Shown: positions 1-8,628 of the stretch, piece by piece | Layout: the number at the start of each line of letters is the position of its first letter | Numbering within the stretch: the first letter of the stretch is position 1 | Assembly (NCBI GenBank): GCA_964621445.1 | Contig: CAZUNO010000024.1 | Location: forward strand, 1 to 44,332 | Direction: 5' to 3' | Origin: CAZUNO01 sp964621445 [NCBI: Candidatus Hadarchaeota archaeon] | Lineage (GTDB): Archaea > CAYQAE01 > CAYVLA01 | Length of the DNA: 44,332 nucleotides | Position numbers and translations under genes: made by a program | Notes under the pieces: model-generated | What the model was told of the DNA's origin: nothing | What the model saw: only the letters and a program-made list of their open reading frames with translations | Databases searched by the model: none

Positions 1-106
1 GCTCTCCCATCTCAAGGGCACCGGGAAACATGGGGGCATTAGGGGTGTCCTTTACCGGTTTCCCGCCCTCGATAGCCAACTTTTCACTGTGATTCAGAAT
101 AATCAC
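1..106 (-). CDS. DegT/DnrJ/EryC1/StrS-type aminotransferase, N-terminal fragment
   Basis: Only about 35 codons are inside the window; the gene runs off the left edge. Reading from a GTG at 106 the protein begins VIILNHSEKLAIEGGKPVKD, followed by a Pro-rich stretch. The LAIxGGxPV opening is typical of PLP-dependent sugar aminotransferases of the DegT/DnrJ/EryC1/StrS family, which transaminate keto-sugars or act as dehydratase relatives. An in-frame TAA lies a few codons upstream, so the start must be near this GTG. It follows purC on the same strand with a gap of about 75 bases. The family call rests on the short N-terminal motif alone and the substrate cannot be stated. Confidence 0.55.
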   Translation of the reverse strand, partial: MIILNHSEKLAIEGGKPVKDTPNAPMFPGALEMGE

Positions 107-181
107 TCCAGACCTTGGGGTCAGGAAACATCTTCTTGCTTATAGATAACTTTCCTCTCATCCTGGCTGGTGAGAGCCCGA

Positions 182-922
182 TTAGAACGAGGGCTTTTCC
201 CCCACTATCCTCTCGTAGGCCTCGTCATAGGCTCTTTTTACATCTTCAGGGGATCCACCGTCTCTAAAGACCTGCTTGTCATATTCGACCAAATTGCCCT
301 TGGAGAATTCCTGGGAATCGAAGAGACGCATAGTATCGCATGTTATCTCGTCCCCCAGGAACAGATCACCGTTTTCCCTGCCGAATTCAAGCTTGAAGTC
401 GGCTAGAACCAGGTCTCTGTCCTGGAAGAAATCACTGAGAATCGCATTTACCTTGAGCGTTAATTCCCTCATTCTCTGCAACTCGTCTCGTGTTGCTAGA
501 TCCATCAATACTATGTGATCATCGTTTAGCCAGGGATCATGCAGTTCATCGTCCTTGAGGTAGAATTCTATTACCGGGTCTTCAAGTTGTTTTCCATTTT
601 CCAGCGGAAGACGTCTGGCCATGCTGCCAGTTGCAATATTCCTTAAAACCACTTCCACAGGTATGATGTCCAGCTTCTTTACCTTCATCAATCCGGGTTC
701 TATCAAAGAAATGAAGTGGGTGGGGACGCCCTTATCATCCACCTCCTTCATCAGGGTGGCGGTGATAACCGAGTTGTACTTACCCTTGGTTGCCATGAGG
801 TCGTGCTTCTTCCCGTCCAATGCGGTGAGATCGTCCTTGAATTTCATCAGAATTTCGCCGCTATCGGTCTCATAGAGTATCTTTGCCTTTCCTTCCTTCA
901 GCTGCTTATTTTTATCTTCCAC
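182..922 (-). CDS. purC: SAICAR synthetase (PurC)
   Basis: 246 residues, normal for the single-domain enzyme. PurC joins CAIR and aspartate with ATP hydrolysis to make SAICAR in de novo purine synthesis in the cytoplasm. The KEGKAK/Y nucleotide-binding start is present, and both family signatures are visible: IPVEVVLRNIATGS near residue 90 and LVLADFKLEFG near residue 172. The start is GTG at 922, supported by AGGTG five bases upstream. Other purine genes are not adjacent, so this is a stand-alone pur gene here. The identification is secure. Confidence 0.96.
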   Translation of the reverse strand: MEDKNKQLKEGKAKILYETDSGEILMKFKDDLTALDGKKHDLMATKGKYNSVITATLMKEVDDKGVPTHFISLIEPGLMKVKKLDIIPVEVVLRNIATGSMARRLPLENGKQLEDPVIEFYLKDDELHDPWLNDDHIVLMDLATRDELQRMRELTLKVNAILSDFFQDRDLVLADFKLEFGRENGDLFLGDEITCDTMRLFDSQEFSKGNLVEYDKQVFRDGGSPEDVKRAYDEAYERIVGEKPSF

Positions 923-956
923 TAAAACACCTGCGGACGATCTTGGTTTTTTTTCT

Positions 957-963
957 AAAAAAA
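957..963 (-). terminator. Poly-T terminator after the radical SAM gene
   Basis: A run of seven T on the minus strand lies about 30 bases past the stop of the radical SAM gene and just before purC. Archaeal RNA polymerase commonly terminates at such U-tracts without a hairpin. A second run, T8 on the plus strand at 947-954, has no plus-strand gene in front of it and is not called. Confidence 0.45.
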
Positions 964-992
964 GTTACCTTGTTTGGCCTCTCATTCCGTTT

Positions 993-1928
993 TTAGAAAC
1001 TAAGTATCCCCTGATTGATCTCAGAATCCAACCTAGTTAGGCCGGATTCCCTGGCTAGGGATAAGACATTCTCGTACTCCTCCCTGGTGATAGGGCGTGA
1101 GAGAGAGGGACATTCACCGGCCTTATAGCAAGGCCTATATTGATTCATTATGTTAACGTAGGTGTTCTTCGAAATCTCACGCGCTATGAATGAAGTGACC
1201 TCATCCGTGCCGGAAAGTCCTTCGGGAAGTACCAGGTGCCTGATTAGTAACCCCCGAACCGCTACCCCATCTACGATACTTAGCGATCCAACTTGTCTCT
1301 GCATCTCCTTGACCGCTTCTCTATTTCTTTCCACGTAATCTCCAACTCCCGAAAACTTACTGGCAACCTCGTTGAGGGAGTACTTCATATCCGGCATGTA
1401 GATGTCGAGGATTCCGTCCAAAATCTGGAGGCTCTTCAAGGAGTCATAACCGCCGGTATTATAGACCAGGGGTAGGTCAAGGCCCTTATCAACCGCTTCC
1501 GGCAGGGCCTCCAATATCTGGGGCATTACGTGGGTAGGGCTCACCAGATTGATGTTTTCACATCCCCTTTTTTTCAGGTGACCCATAATCAGAGCGATCC
1601 GATGAGGGTCGACCTCTTCGCCCTTTCCCAGATGGCTTATATCATAATTCTGGCAGTAGATACAGTTCAGATTGCAGTTAGCAAAGAAAATAGTGCCCGA
1701 ACCGCCGCTACCTACCAGTGGAGCTTCCTCGCCGAAGTGTGGATTGAAACTGCTGACTACTGCCTTGGACCCCGTGTCACAGGCGCCGGTCTGTTCGCCA
1801 AGCCTATCCACCTCGCATTCTCTAGGGCAGATCTTGCATGGGGAGAGCATGGATTTCGCTTTTTCTATGCGTTCCCGGAGTTCTTCCCGGGAAAGATGCA
1901 GGTAAGCAGGAGTGGGTTCCCGGCTCAT
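993..1928 (-). CDS. Radical SAM protein, PflX / PFL-activase-like
   Basis: 311 residues. The CxxxCxxC cluster motif binding the SAM-coordinated 4Fe-4S cluster is at C85, C89 and C92 (CNLNCIYC). Before it lies a Cys-rich stretch (C31, C34, C38, C50; CKICPRECEVDR) typical of the PflX branch of pyruvate-formate-lyase activase-like proteins. These are presumed glycyl-radical activators or uncharacterised radical enzymes, and no glycyl-radical enzyme is visible in the window. The gene overlaps the upstream flavodoxin by ATGA, so the two are translationally coupled. The flavodoxin may well supply the electron needed to cleave SAM. The target is unknown. Confidence 0.88.
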   Translation of the reverse strand: MSREPTPAYLHLSREELRERIEKAKSMLSPCKICPRECEVDRLGEQTGACDTGSKAVVSSFNPHFGEEAPLVGSGGSGTIFFANCNLNCIYCQNYDISHLGKGEEVDPHRIALIMGHLKKRGCENINLVSPTHVMPQILEALPEAVDKGLDLPLVYNTGGYDSLKSLQILDGILDIYMPDMKYSLNEVASKFSGVGDYVERNREAVKEMQRQVGSLSIVDGVAVRGLLIRHLVLPEGLSGTDEVTSFIAREISKNTYVNIMNQYRPCYKAGECPSLSRPITREEYENVLSLARESGLTRLDSEINQGILSF

Positions 1929-2416
1929 CTAGTATTTTCTCCCTCTATCTCCCCAATAGTCTTGAGGAACTCCCCGACCTTATCCCGATAGCTATCCGTT
2001 TCAACCTCCTCGGCCAAAATGCTGAGGGTTTCTAGCAATTTGGAATTTGCCGTTAGTTTATCCATGTCCTCAAAGACATCTGTCGCATCGCCGCCTTTGC
2101 TTGTGACGAAAAAGGCAACCTGCTTGCCATCGAGTTCATTTTCAACCAGGAAGGTCCTGACTGCCGGGGCCATTTTGCCCGCATTTATGGGCGTGCCCAC
2201 AATGATCAACTCGTACCGTTGGGGATCATTTGAGAATTCTATTTGGGTCTTCTTTTCCCGTCTAGCCTCCATGCCCAGCTTGAGCCAACCGATGATGCCA
2301 CCGCGTTTTTTACTATCTTTGATGGGTTCTAAATCTGCCTGTGCCCGTGCTGCTATGTCCTGGCCAACCTTTTCGGTATTCCCGGTGCGAGAATAGTATG
2401 TGACAAGGGTTTTCAT
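1925..2416 (-). CDS. Flavodoxin family protein
   Basis: 163 residues with the FMN phosphate-binding loop YYSRTGNTEKV at residues 7-17 and the alternating flavodoxin fold pattern (ELIIVGTPINAGKMAP near residue 70). Flavodoxins carry low-potential electrons. The stop codon overlaps the ATG of the radical SAM gene, so the pair forms a small operon and the radical enzyme is the natural electron acceptor (inference). The gene is divergent from the 2490 gene and a shared AT-rich promoter region of about 70 bases separates them. Confidence 0.9.
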   Translation of the reverse strand: MKTLVTYYSRTGNTEKVGQDIAARAQADLEPIKDSKKRGGIIGWLKLGMEARREKKTQIEFSNDPQRYELIIVGTPINAGKMAPAVRTFLVENELDGKQVAFFVTSKGGDATDVFEDMDKLTANSKLLETLSILAEEVETDSYRDKVGEFLKTIGEIEGENTR

Positions 2417-2489
2417 GATCGGCTAATAGAAGGTCTTAATGATTCATAAATGACAAGATTTATGTCCGCTATTCTGAAAATGCGACCTA

Positions 2490-4136
2490 GTGGATAGGGA
2501 TTTGCCAGTGGCGAAGGGTAGTGGGGCCAGAACGATAGTAATGGCCCTTTATATCATGATCCTTTTATTACTGGGGCCATGTTTGGCCAAGATGGAGATA
2601 GATGGTACTCCTCTACTTAACCTTTCGGTGGAAGCTTCAAACTCATCCTGGTACAGGTGGAATAAGAGGCTTGAAAAGAAGCCCTATGCACCTAATTACT
2701 TCGCGTGGGGTATGTCGTACGCTCTTAGAGCCTTCATCAGACTGTATGAACTGACCGGCGATGATATCTGGTTGGAAAGGGCCGTTTCATGGGCGGATTA
2801 TTATGTGGAATATTCGGATGTGAACGGCGATGGTGAGCCTGCTTGGGGGAATTACAACAGTACTTGGGGAATGGACAGATATGACTTCGTGGAGTTCACG
2901 GTCCACGACGGGAAGATATGCACTCCATTGCTTGAGGTGGCAAGGCTAATTCGACAGGATGGAGAGCTTTTTTCCGCTCCGGTTCTAAGCGGGAAAGCTG
3001 ATACCTACGTCTCATTGGTTAAGCAGGTGGTGGATAGGCATCACTCATTCTGGACGGATGTTTCGGATGATTCCGGATATTACTGGAATGACCCCGGAAA
3101 TGCGGAGATGATTATCATAAACCGATTCGCAGTTCTTGGGACGGCGGAGATCATGCTGGCTGATATTACCGGAAATTCTACCTACCTCGAAAAGCCTAGG
3201 AAGATGGCCAGGTTCATCAAGGATAATATGCGTTATATATCCGAATGCGACTGCTACCAGTGGCCCTACGGGTTGGGTGAATATAATAAAATAGAGGATA
3301 TCTCTCATGGCTCGTTGGACCTGGAGTTCATGATCCGGGCCTATGATCATGGTTTGCATTTCAACCTTACGGATATGGAGAGGCTGGTAAATACCTATCA
3401 GCGTAGAATATGGCAGGGGGTCAAGATGTTCGACACGGGGGTCGGCTTGGGACAAAAAGTAGATGGGTCTGTAGATCCGGGAAATGACTACACGAGATTG
3501 GCTAAGATTTGGCCTTTGTTATGCCGTTTTGAACCTAGGGTTCTCAAGCAGCATAGGGCGGCTATCGAGATATACGCCCGCGAAAATGGACTCCCAAAGG
3601 ACCGTGTTATGGCCTGGATCCTGGCCCAGATGTGTGTTCTGGAGGATGAGCTTGAGGACTCTGGAGTTCATCTTGATTCCATCCGGGCTTTTAGCGGGGA
3701 GGATGTGCTTCCAGAGCTGAAGGAGCTTGAGGCGGCTATCGAGGAGACGGAGGAAATGGGGATTAATATGTCCTCTTACCGGAATTTGCTATATGGACTG
3801 GACGCCAACATGAGTAAACTAATAGCGAAAAATATGACTAGCCTGACGAATACCATATGGAATACTACCCACCAGGTAAAGCGTGCTAAAGCGGAGTTTT
3901 TAATTGAGAAGTCACAACAGCTGATCATGGAGGCCAAGGAGCTGGGTATTGATACCAGTCGCCATGAGATCTACGTTGAGCGGGCTCGGAAATCCCTTGA
4001 TTCCGGGTTCTTTAACTCGGTGGAAAGTCTATGTCAGCACCCCTTGAGTCTAGAGGAGGAACTCGAATTTCCCTTGCTGGTCGTTTTCCTACTTTTCACA
4101 CTTACCTTTGGCATCCTAAAACTCCCGTGGAGATAG
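2490..4136 (+). CDS. Membrane-anchored extracellular alpha-toroid-like protein
   Basis: 548 residues. An N-terminal hydrophobic segment (about residues 17-34) looks like a signal peptide and a C-terminal hydrophobic helix (about 522-542) a membrane anchor, so the body should lie outside the cell. Residues 40-330 are rich in W, Y and helical repeats (YFAWGMSYALRAFIRLYELT, FVEFTVHDGKI), resembling alpha/alpha toroid sugar-active proteins such as glucuronyl epimerase or alginate-lyase relatives, though I cannot place the family. Residues 370-515 are charged, helical and probably coiled. There are many N-x-S/T sites. The GTG at 2490 is the first start; a TATA-like ATTTATG lies about 28 bases upstream, and GTG 2508 or ATG 2541 are alternatives. 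The next gene starts 3 bases after the stop. Confidence 0.7.
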   Translation: MDRDLPVAKGSGARTIVMALYIMILLLLGPCLAKMEIDGTPLLNLSVEASNSSWYRWNKRLEKKPYAPNYFAWGMSYALRAFIRLYELTGDDIWLERAVSWADYYVEYSDVNGDGEPAWGNYNSTWGMDRYDFVEFTVHDGKICTPLLEVARLIRQDGELFSAPVLSGKADTYVSLVKQVVDRHHSFWTDVSDDSGYYWNDPGNAEMIIINRFAVLGTAEIMLADITGNSTYLEKPRKMARFIKDNMRYISECDCYQWPYGLGEYNKIEDISHGSLDLEFMIRAYDHGLHFNLTDMERLVNTYQRRIWQGVKMFDTGVGLGQKVDGSVDPGNDYTRLAKIWPLLCRFEPRVLKQHRAAIEIYARENGLPKDRVMAWILAQMCVLEDELEDSGVHLDSIRAFSGEDVLPELKELEAAIEETEEMGINMSSYRNLLYGLDANMSKLIAKNMTSLTNTIWNTTHQVKRAKAEFLIEKSQQLIMEAKELGIDTSRHEIYVERARKSLDSGFFNSVESLCQHPLSLEEELEFPLLVVFLLFTLTFGILKLPWR

Positions 4137-4139
4137 AAA

Positions 4140-4655
4140 ATGTCACTTGAAAAGGAAATCGTCACTGCGGTCATAATCATTTTGTCGAAAAATGAGAGCA
4201 TGAAGAGGAAGGGGCTGGAGATTTCCCCGGCCGTGGTTAAGAATCTAAATGACATGGAGAGAGCTCTGGATATACTGAGAAGCCTTTGTGAGGGCGATGA
4301 AGTCAATTATGCAGAAAAATGGTTTGAACGTATCAGAGATCTTCGAGGACAAGTAGAAGAGGTCATGGATCTATACAGGAAAAGCGCAGGTGAATATCCA
4401 GATGAAATTGAAAGGGATATGTTCAGGCTCTTGGATGGCAGGTTGCCGGATCCTGGATATCGCGAGGTGCTGAAGCAAGAGCTAAGCAAGGTAGAAATTG
4501 AGGATAGGGACGATACAGGGCTAATCTCTTCCCCGTCGGCATCTCGAGCTAGGGACTCCGAGATCTCAAGCCTGGAACAAAAACTTAGGATGATAAAGGC
4601 AGAGGTCGATTATTCTGGCCTTGAAAAGTTCTTGGCTGAAGAGGAGGAAGATTAG
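4140..4655 (+). CDS. Hypothetical acidic coiled-coil protein
   Basis: 171 residues, acidic and almost wholly helical, with heptad-like stretches near residues 30-85 and 140-165. No recognised domain, signal peptide or membrane segment, so a cytoplasmic location is likely. Its ATG lies 3 bases after the stop of the alpha-toroid-like gene, which implies co-transcription and perhaps a joint role. Its end overlaps the convergent zinc-ribbon gene by 4 bases. Function unknown. Confidence 0.7.
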   Translation: MSLEKEIVTAVIIILSKNESMKRKGLEISPAVVKNLNDMERALDILRSLCEGDEVNYAEKWFERIRDLRGQVEEVMDLYRKSAGEYPDEIERDMFRLLDGRLPDPGYREVLKQELSKVEIEDRDDTGLISSPSASRARDSEISSLEQKLRMIKAEVDYSGLEKFLAEEEED

Positions 4656-5515
4656 TCCACGCCCAGATCAAAGCTATAATGCGAACGGTTGGCGTAGTAG
4701 GGATGCGAAGAACCAATGAACACGTGGGTAGCCTCCATTAATGCTTCTGAGCCCTTTATGCTGGTGGAGGTGGTATCCAATAAATACCATCTATATTCAT
4801 TCCCCTTCACGTACCACGCCTTTTCCTTGGTGCCTGTAAGACCTAACCTGGTCTTCTTTATCCTGTTCACTATGATATCTCTTAGTTCCTCCTCACTCTT
4901 GGTAGTTCCCACCAGGATCCTGTAGTGAAATCCCCGCTCTTCCTCCTCGCTCTCAACGATATCTATCTTGAAATCAACCTTAGCTTCGTTGAATATGGAG
5001 GCCAGTAGTATAACGTGGGACAGATCATTTCCAGAGAACTTACTCATTATCTTCTCAACATCGGTGAAGTTGTTTGATTCCTTGTACTTGATATTATTGG
5101 TGACGAAGGCGGAAAGGGAATCTATTCTCTCCAAGTAAGGGTCATTCCCCCCATCGGTCTTCTTTTCCACCAGCTGCCGGACGGGCGATGAATTCAGATT
5201 GCTCCTGATTAACTCTCTTTGTTCCTGTTCCCAATCCTGAAGCGCGATGGAATCGTTCTCGAGATCGAGCTTTCTCAGGAGGGCACTGCTGTCATTCCCT
5301 ATCTCCACGAAATCGAGATCAACCGCCTCAATGAACCGGAACATCTGCTGGGGAAAAATGACGCTGAGGGCTACTAGAATTATGACCAATGCTACTAGGG
5401 CAAGGAATATCTTCTCCATTCTAGTGGTCTTTGTTTTCGGTTTGCCCTGGCAGACTGGACACCTGTCCAGATCTTCCGGGATCCATATACCGCATTCCGG
5501 ACAGTACTTGCGCAT
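4652..5515 (-). CDS. Zinc-ribbon, one-TM protein with an inactive transglutaminase-like domain
   Basis: 287 residues. A short zinc ribbon comes first (CPEC at residues 5-8, CPVC at 19-22), then one transmembrane helix (about 35-53), then an extracytoplasmic domain. The region FSGNDLSHVILLASIFNEA followed by FHYRILVG and YLLDTT matches the order of the transglutaminase-like core (GDCxDhAxLLaaLlrxxG, GHxWvev, LDpT). The nucleophilic Cys position is Asp here, so peptidase or transglutaminase chemistry seems lost and a binding role is more likely. A TATA-like box around 5540-5550 sits about 28 bases before the ATG. The domain call is by pattern only. Confidence 0.65.
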   Translation of the reverse strand: MRKYCPECGIWIPEDLDRCPVCQGKPKTKTTRMEKIFLALVALVIILVALSVIFPQQMFRFIEAVDLDFVEIGNDSSALLRKLDLENDSIALQDWEQEQRELIRSNLNSSPVRQLVEKKTDGGNDPYLERIDSLSAFVTNNIKYKESNNFTDVEKIMSKFSGNDLSHVILLASIFNEAKVDFKIDIVESEEEERGFHYRILVGTTKSEEELRDIIVNRIKKTRLGLTGTKEKAWYVKGNEYRWYLLDTTSTSIKGSEALMEATHVFIGSSHPYYANRSHYSFDLGVD

Positions 5516-5743
5516 TGGTAATTTAAAGTGGTAAGCCGTCGATAAATCTTTTATCGAGACCTAGGATTTTTCAAATCTTCGTTATTCTTCTCTAAACCCA
5601 TCTTTTCCATAGGCTTTTGGCACAAGAATAGGGAAGAAGCATCGTTAATCCGGATTTTGGATCAAATAAAAACTTATGTCATGTAAGAGAAGTTTTACGT
5701 TACATCCCAAATTCTTGTGTGTCATAATAATTCCAATCGAAAG

Positions 5744-5752
5744 ACATATATG
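5744..5752 (+). promoter_or_regulatory. TATA box of the CBS-domain gene
   Basis: ACATATATG lies about 28 bases before the ATG at 5778, the spacing expected for archaeal leaderless transcription. It supports the shorter start over the upstream in-frame codons. The rest of the 5516-5777 gap shows only AT-rich sequence and no RNA gene that I can recognise. Confidence 0.5.
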
Positions 5753-5777
5753 TCCTGTGTTCACAATGCGGTGTTCA

Positions 5778-6626
5778 ATGCGTGTAAGGGACGTAATGAC
5801 ATCCGACCCAAAGTACGTTGAAATACCAAGTACCAGGCGAACGGCCCTGATACTCTTTCAGAAGCATAGAGTGAATGGTTTGCCCGTTCTCAAGGAGGGA
5901 ACCAGGAAACTCGTTGGCCTGGTCACCCTTAACGATCTAGCCAAAAACCCGGATGAAGAGCAGATAGCAATGCTTATGACCCGGGACGTTGTTACCGTTG
6001 GTCCCGATGATGATTTCGAGGAGGCCTGTAGGGTAATGATCGAGGAGGGCGTTCGTTACCTTCCGGTTGTCTTCGAGGAGATGCTAACGGGGATCATCAC
6101 CGTAAAGGATATCCTGGACAGGGCGGTCAGTGAAATGGACCTGGATATCCATGTCAAGGATATCTATTCCGAACAGGTAACAGCAATTTGGGAAGAAACC
6201 CCTTTGATGGCCGCCTATGTGATTATGGATGCATCCAAATCCCGAACCGTGCCCGTGGTTGATGACGAAGGAAAGGTCGTTGGCATCATCTCCGATGTCG
6301 ATATCCTCAGAGCATCCGAGATTAAGGAATCCACGGCCACTGACATGCTGACAACCGAAACCGAGGGAGACTTGTGGTCTCTCGAGGGGAAAAACCTTCT
6401 CTATGTAGTGAGCAAAAATTTGGTATTCCCCGAGGATAAGGTCGTTGGTGATCTTATGACCAAGGAAGTCGGCGTTGGGAGGAGAACGCCCATCAAGCGA
6501 TGCTCAAATGTAATGGTAACGGAGGATCTCAAGGAGGTCCCGGTAATGACCCCCGAGGGAGAGCTGGTGGGAGTGGTTCGCGATTTCGATATTCTATCGG
6601 CCGTGATCAATGAGGATCTGTCCTGA
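5778..6626 (+). CDS. Four-CBS-domain protein
   Basis: 282 residues from ATG 5778. Four CBS modules in tandem fill the protein; each opens with a motif such as [23 protein letters not shown] or VGDLMTKEV, and closes with a [35 protein letters not shown] strand-helix. CBS pairs bind adenine nucleotides such as AMP, ATP or SAM and act as energy sensors. No catalytic domain is attached, so this is probably a regulator of an unidentified partner. A longer reading frame exists back to 5676, but its extra N-terminus looks non-coding and the TATA box favours 5778 (ATG 5766 is possible). It is convergent with glyS and overlaps its end by about 20 bases. Confidence 0.9.
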   Translation: MRVRDVMTSDPKYVEIPSTRRTALILFQKHRVNGLPVLKEGTRKLVGLVTLNDLAKNPDEEQIAMLMTRDVVTVGPDDDFEEACRVMIEEGVRYLPVVFEEMLTGIITVKDILDRAVSEMDLDIHVKDIYSEQVTAIWEETPLMAAYVIMDASKSRTVPVVDDEGKVVGIISDVDILRASEIKESTATDMLTTETEGDLWSLEGKNLLYVVSKNLVFPEDKVVGDLMTKEVGVGRRTPIKRCSNVMVTEDLKEVPVMTPEGELVGVVRDFDILSAVINEDLS

Positions 6627-8118
6627 TATCCTGGAATTCAAGCACTCTATTTTGGAGCTTCCAAAGCAATACCGGGAGATCAGTAATTTTAACCCTTATC
6701 TGTTCGCTGGAATCCCTTTCCCTAATGGTTACCATTTGGTCATCCTTGGTATCATAGTCAACGGTTACTGCAAATGGACAGCCAACCTCGTCCACGCGGG
6801 CGTACCTCCTGCCAATGGAACCCGATTGATCGTAAACAACTCGGTGGCCATTTTTCCTGAGGGAATCCACTATATGGTGTGCGATTTTGGGTAAGCCATC
6901 CTTCTTTACCAATGGGAATACGGATACCAGGAATGGAGCTAGCTGGGGGTGGAGGGAGAGGTAAGCATAGCCGTGTTTGTCGTCCTCCCTGAGGGTGGCT
7001 TCCAAAAGGCAGAGAAGGGATCTATCCAGCCCCGCCGAGATCTCCCAGATGTGGGGGATGAATTTCCTTCCTTCCTGGTTCTTCCATCGGAGATCGGTTG
7101 AACTGCCCTCCTGGTGCCCCGAGAGATCATATTCCATACGGTAGTTGTTGGCTACCAGCTCGACCCATCCCATCTGATCCGAGTGGTACTCGAAGTCCCA
7201 GGTCTCCTTTGAGTAGAATGGCTTTTCATCCTCGCCCACCTCCCTGAAGCGAAGAGATTCATGGGGGAACCCCATAGATTCCCAAACGCGTTGAACCTCA
7301 GCCAGATAATATGCTATCAACTTTCCGCTGACCATTTCCCTGTCCAGGAGTTCATGAGGACCGATTTCCAGGGGTTTCTCCCGGGCTATGGTCTGGAACC
7401 GCATGTCAACGTCCTGGACCTCCCCGAAATTATCCACATCGTCGATGGCCTCGGGGTCGAAGAAGATTTCACATTCCATCTGTCCAAATTCTCGCTGCCT
7501 CAGGAGGTAATTCCTGGGGGATATTTCATTTCTGAACGCCTTGCCCGTCTGTGCGATTCCTAAAGGTAGTTTTGCCCTCATGGTCTTGGTCATTCTGAGG
7601 TAGTCGCAAAAAATTGACTGACAGGTTTCGGGTCTCAGGAAGCATTGTTGGTCCTGAAGAGGTCCCAGCTTCACACCCATCATTAGGTTGAATTCCTTGA
7701 CCTTTGAAAGTGGGCCCTTGCAGGAAGGACAAACTAGTCCGTTGGCCTCAATCTTCTGGTCCAATACCCCGGGGTCGGTCCCCTCCGGTATGTGTTCACC
7801 GGTGGCCTGGGAGATGATCTTATCTGCCCTGTGCATGGAATGGCACTTCTGGCATTGGGTCAAGGGATCGCTGAATCCCTTTAGGTGACCGGAGGACTCG
7901 AATACCGCTTGGGGCATTATCTGGGATCCCCTTATCTCCATCATCTCGTTTTTTTCAACGAGGTGACGCCTCCAGAACTGGGCCATGTTGTCTCTGATCG
8001 CGGTTCCATAAGGCCCAAATTCGAAGATTCCCGAGGGGGCTGATGAGTATATTTCGGATGCAGGGTAAAATAGGCTTCTCTTTAATGCAAGTTCTATGGC
8101 GCTTTCAAATTGTGAGAT
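6607..8118 (-). CDS. glyS: Glycyl-tRNA synthetase, class II, with no standard start codon
   Basis: About 503 residues. This is the dimeric class II enzyme that charges tRNA-Gly. Motif 2 is seen as FRNEISPRN ... REFGQMECEIFF and motif 3 as PHIWEISAGLDRSLL; a CxxC/CxxC insert (CQKC, CPSC) precedes them. The first in-frame ATG is at 7986, but clear homology-like sequence continues upstream (LFYPASEIYSS, FEFGPYGTAIRDN), so that Met is internal. Between an in-frame TGA (8152-8154) and 7986 there is no ATG, GTG or TTG. A GGGAG sits seven bases before an ATC at 8118, used here as a provisional boundary. Alternatively one A is missing from the AAAA run (8118-8121 region) and a GTG at 8126 is the start. 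Confidence 0.9.
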   Translation of the reverse strand: MSQFESAIELALKRSLFYPASEIYSSAPSGIFEFGPYGTAIRDNMAQFWRRHLVEKNEMMEIRGSQIMPQAVFESSGHLKGFSDPLTQCQKCHSMHRADKIISQATGEHIPEGTDPGVLDQKIEANGLVCPSCKGPLSKVKEFNLMMGVKLGPLQDQQCFLRPETCQSIFCDYLRMTKTMRAKLPLGIAQTGKAFRNEISPRNYLLRQREFGQMECEIFFDPEAIDDVDNFGEVQDVDMRFQTIAREKPLEIGPHELLDREMVSGKLIAYYLAEVQRVWESMGFPHESLRFREVGEDEKPFYSKETWDFEYHSDQMGWVELVANNYRMEYDLSGHQEGSSTDLRWKNQEGRKFIPHIWEISAGLDRSLLCLLEATLREDDKHGYAYLSLHPQLAPFLVSVFPLVKKDGLPKIAHHIVDSLRKNGHRVVYDQSGSIGRRYARVDEVGCPFAVTVDYDTKDDQMVTIRERDSSEQIRVKITDLPVLLWKLQNRVLEFQDIRTDPH

Positions 8119-8172
8119 TTTAACACTCCCTGTCGGTGGCCATTGGGCGGGTCAATTAAAATATCTCTGGCC

Positions 8173-8622
8173 CTATACATCCAGGAGTCTGAGGGCGACT
8201 ATGTGCTTGCACCCACCAAATTTCCTTCGGTATTTCCAGTCAGGGCAAGTGCATTGGTAGAATCTCCTCGAGAATCCTACCTCGCGGGTGCCCACCATGT
8301 AGGATCGATTTTCCTTCCGGATGGTTGATTGCAGTTCCATTGCCTGGATCAATCTCTTTTCGTTGGAGAGGGATCTCAGGCTTTTCAGGGCTTGGTCATC
8401 CTTTCCCTCGAAGAGCTCCGAAAGGTAGGTCAGAAAATAGTCATCGCAGGTGTTGCCTAATTCCAGACCTTCCATTGAGATATCATAGCCCATTTCCGCC
8501 GGTTGGAATTGGATTTTCCTTCCGCCAATAATGAGAAAATTTCCCTCTCTTTCGTATCCCCGATCTAGCTCCTCGATCAGTTCCAGGTAAAGCCCTTCCT
8601 TGGGGAAGCTATCCGTATCCAT
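8173..8622 (-). CDS. SWIM zinc-finger protein
   Basis: 149 residues. The C-terminus carries a SWIM zinc finger, CxCx(11)CxH, with C124, C126, C138 and H140 (CTCPDWKYRRKFGGCKH). SWIM domains bind DNA or protein and occur in recombination-linked proteins, for example beside SNF2 helicases or in Sws1. Here there is no helicase domain, only a small N-terminal region of about 110 residues with no clear match. Its ATG follows the stop of the secreted-protein gene by six bases, so the two are probably co-transcribed. The actual role is unknown. Confidence 0.8.
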   Translation of the reverse strand: MDTDSFPKEGLYLELIEELDRGYEREGNFLIIGGRKIQFQPAEMGYDISMEGLELGNTCDDYFLTYLSELFEGKDDQALKSLRSLSNEKRLIQAMELQSTIRKENRSYMVGTREVGFSRRFYQCTCPDWKYRRKFGGCKHIVALRLLDV

Positions 8623-8628
8623 TTCCGA

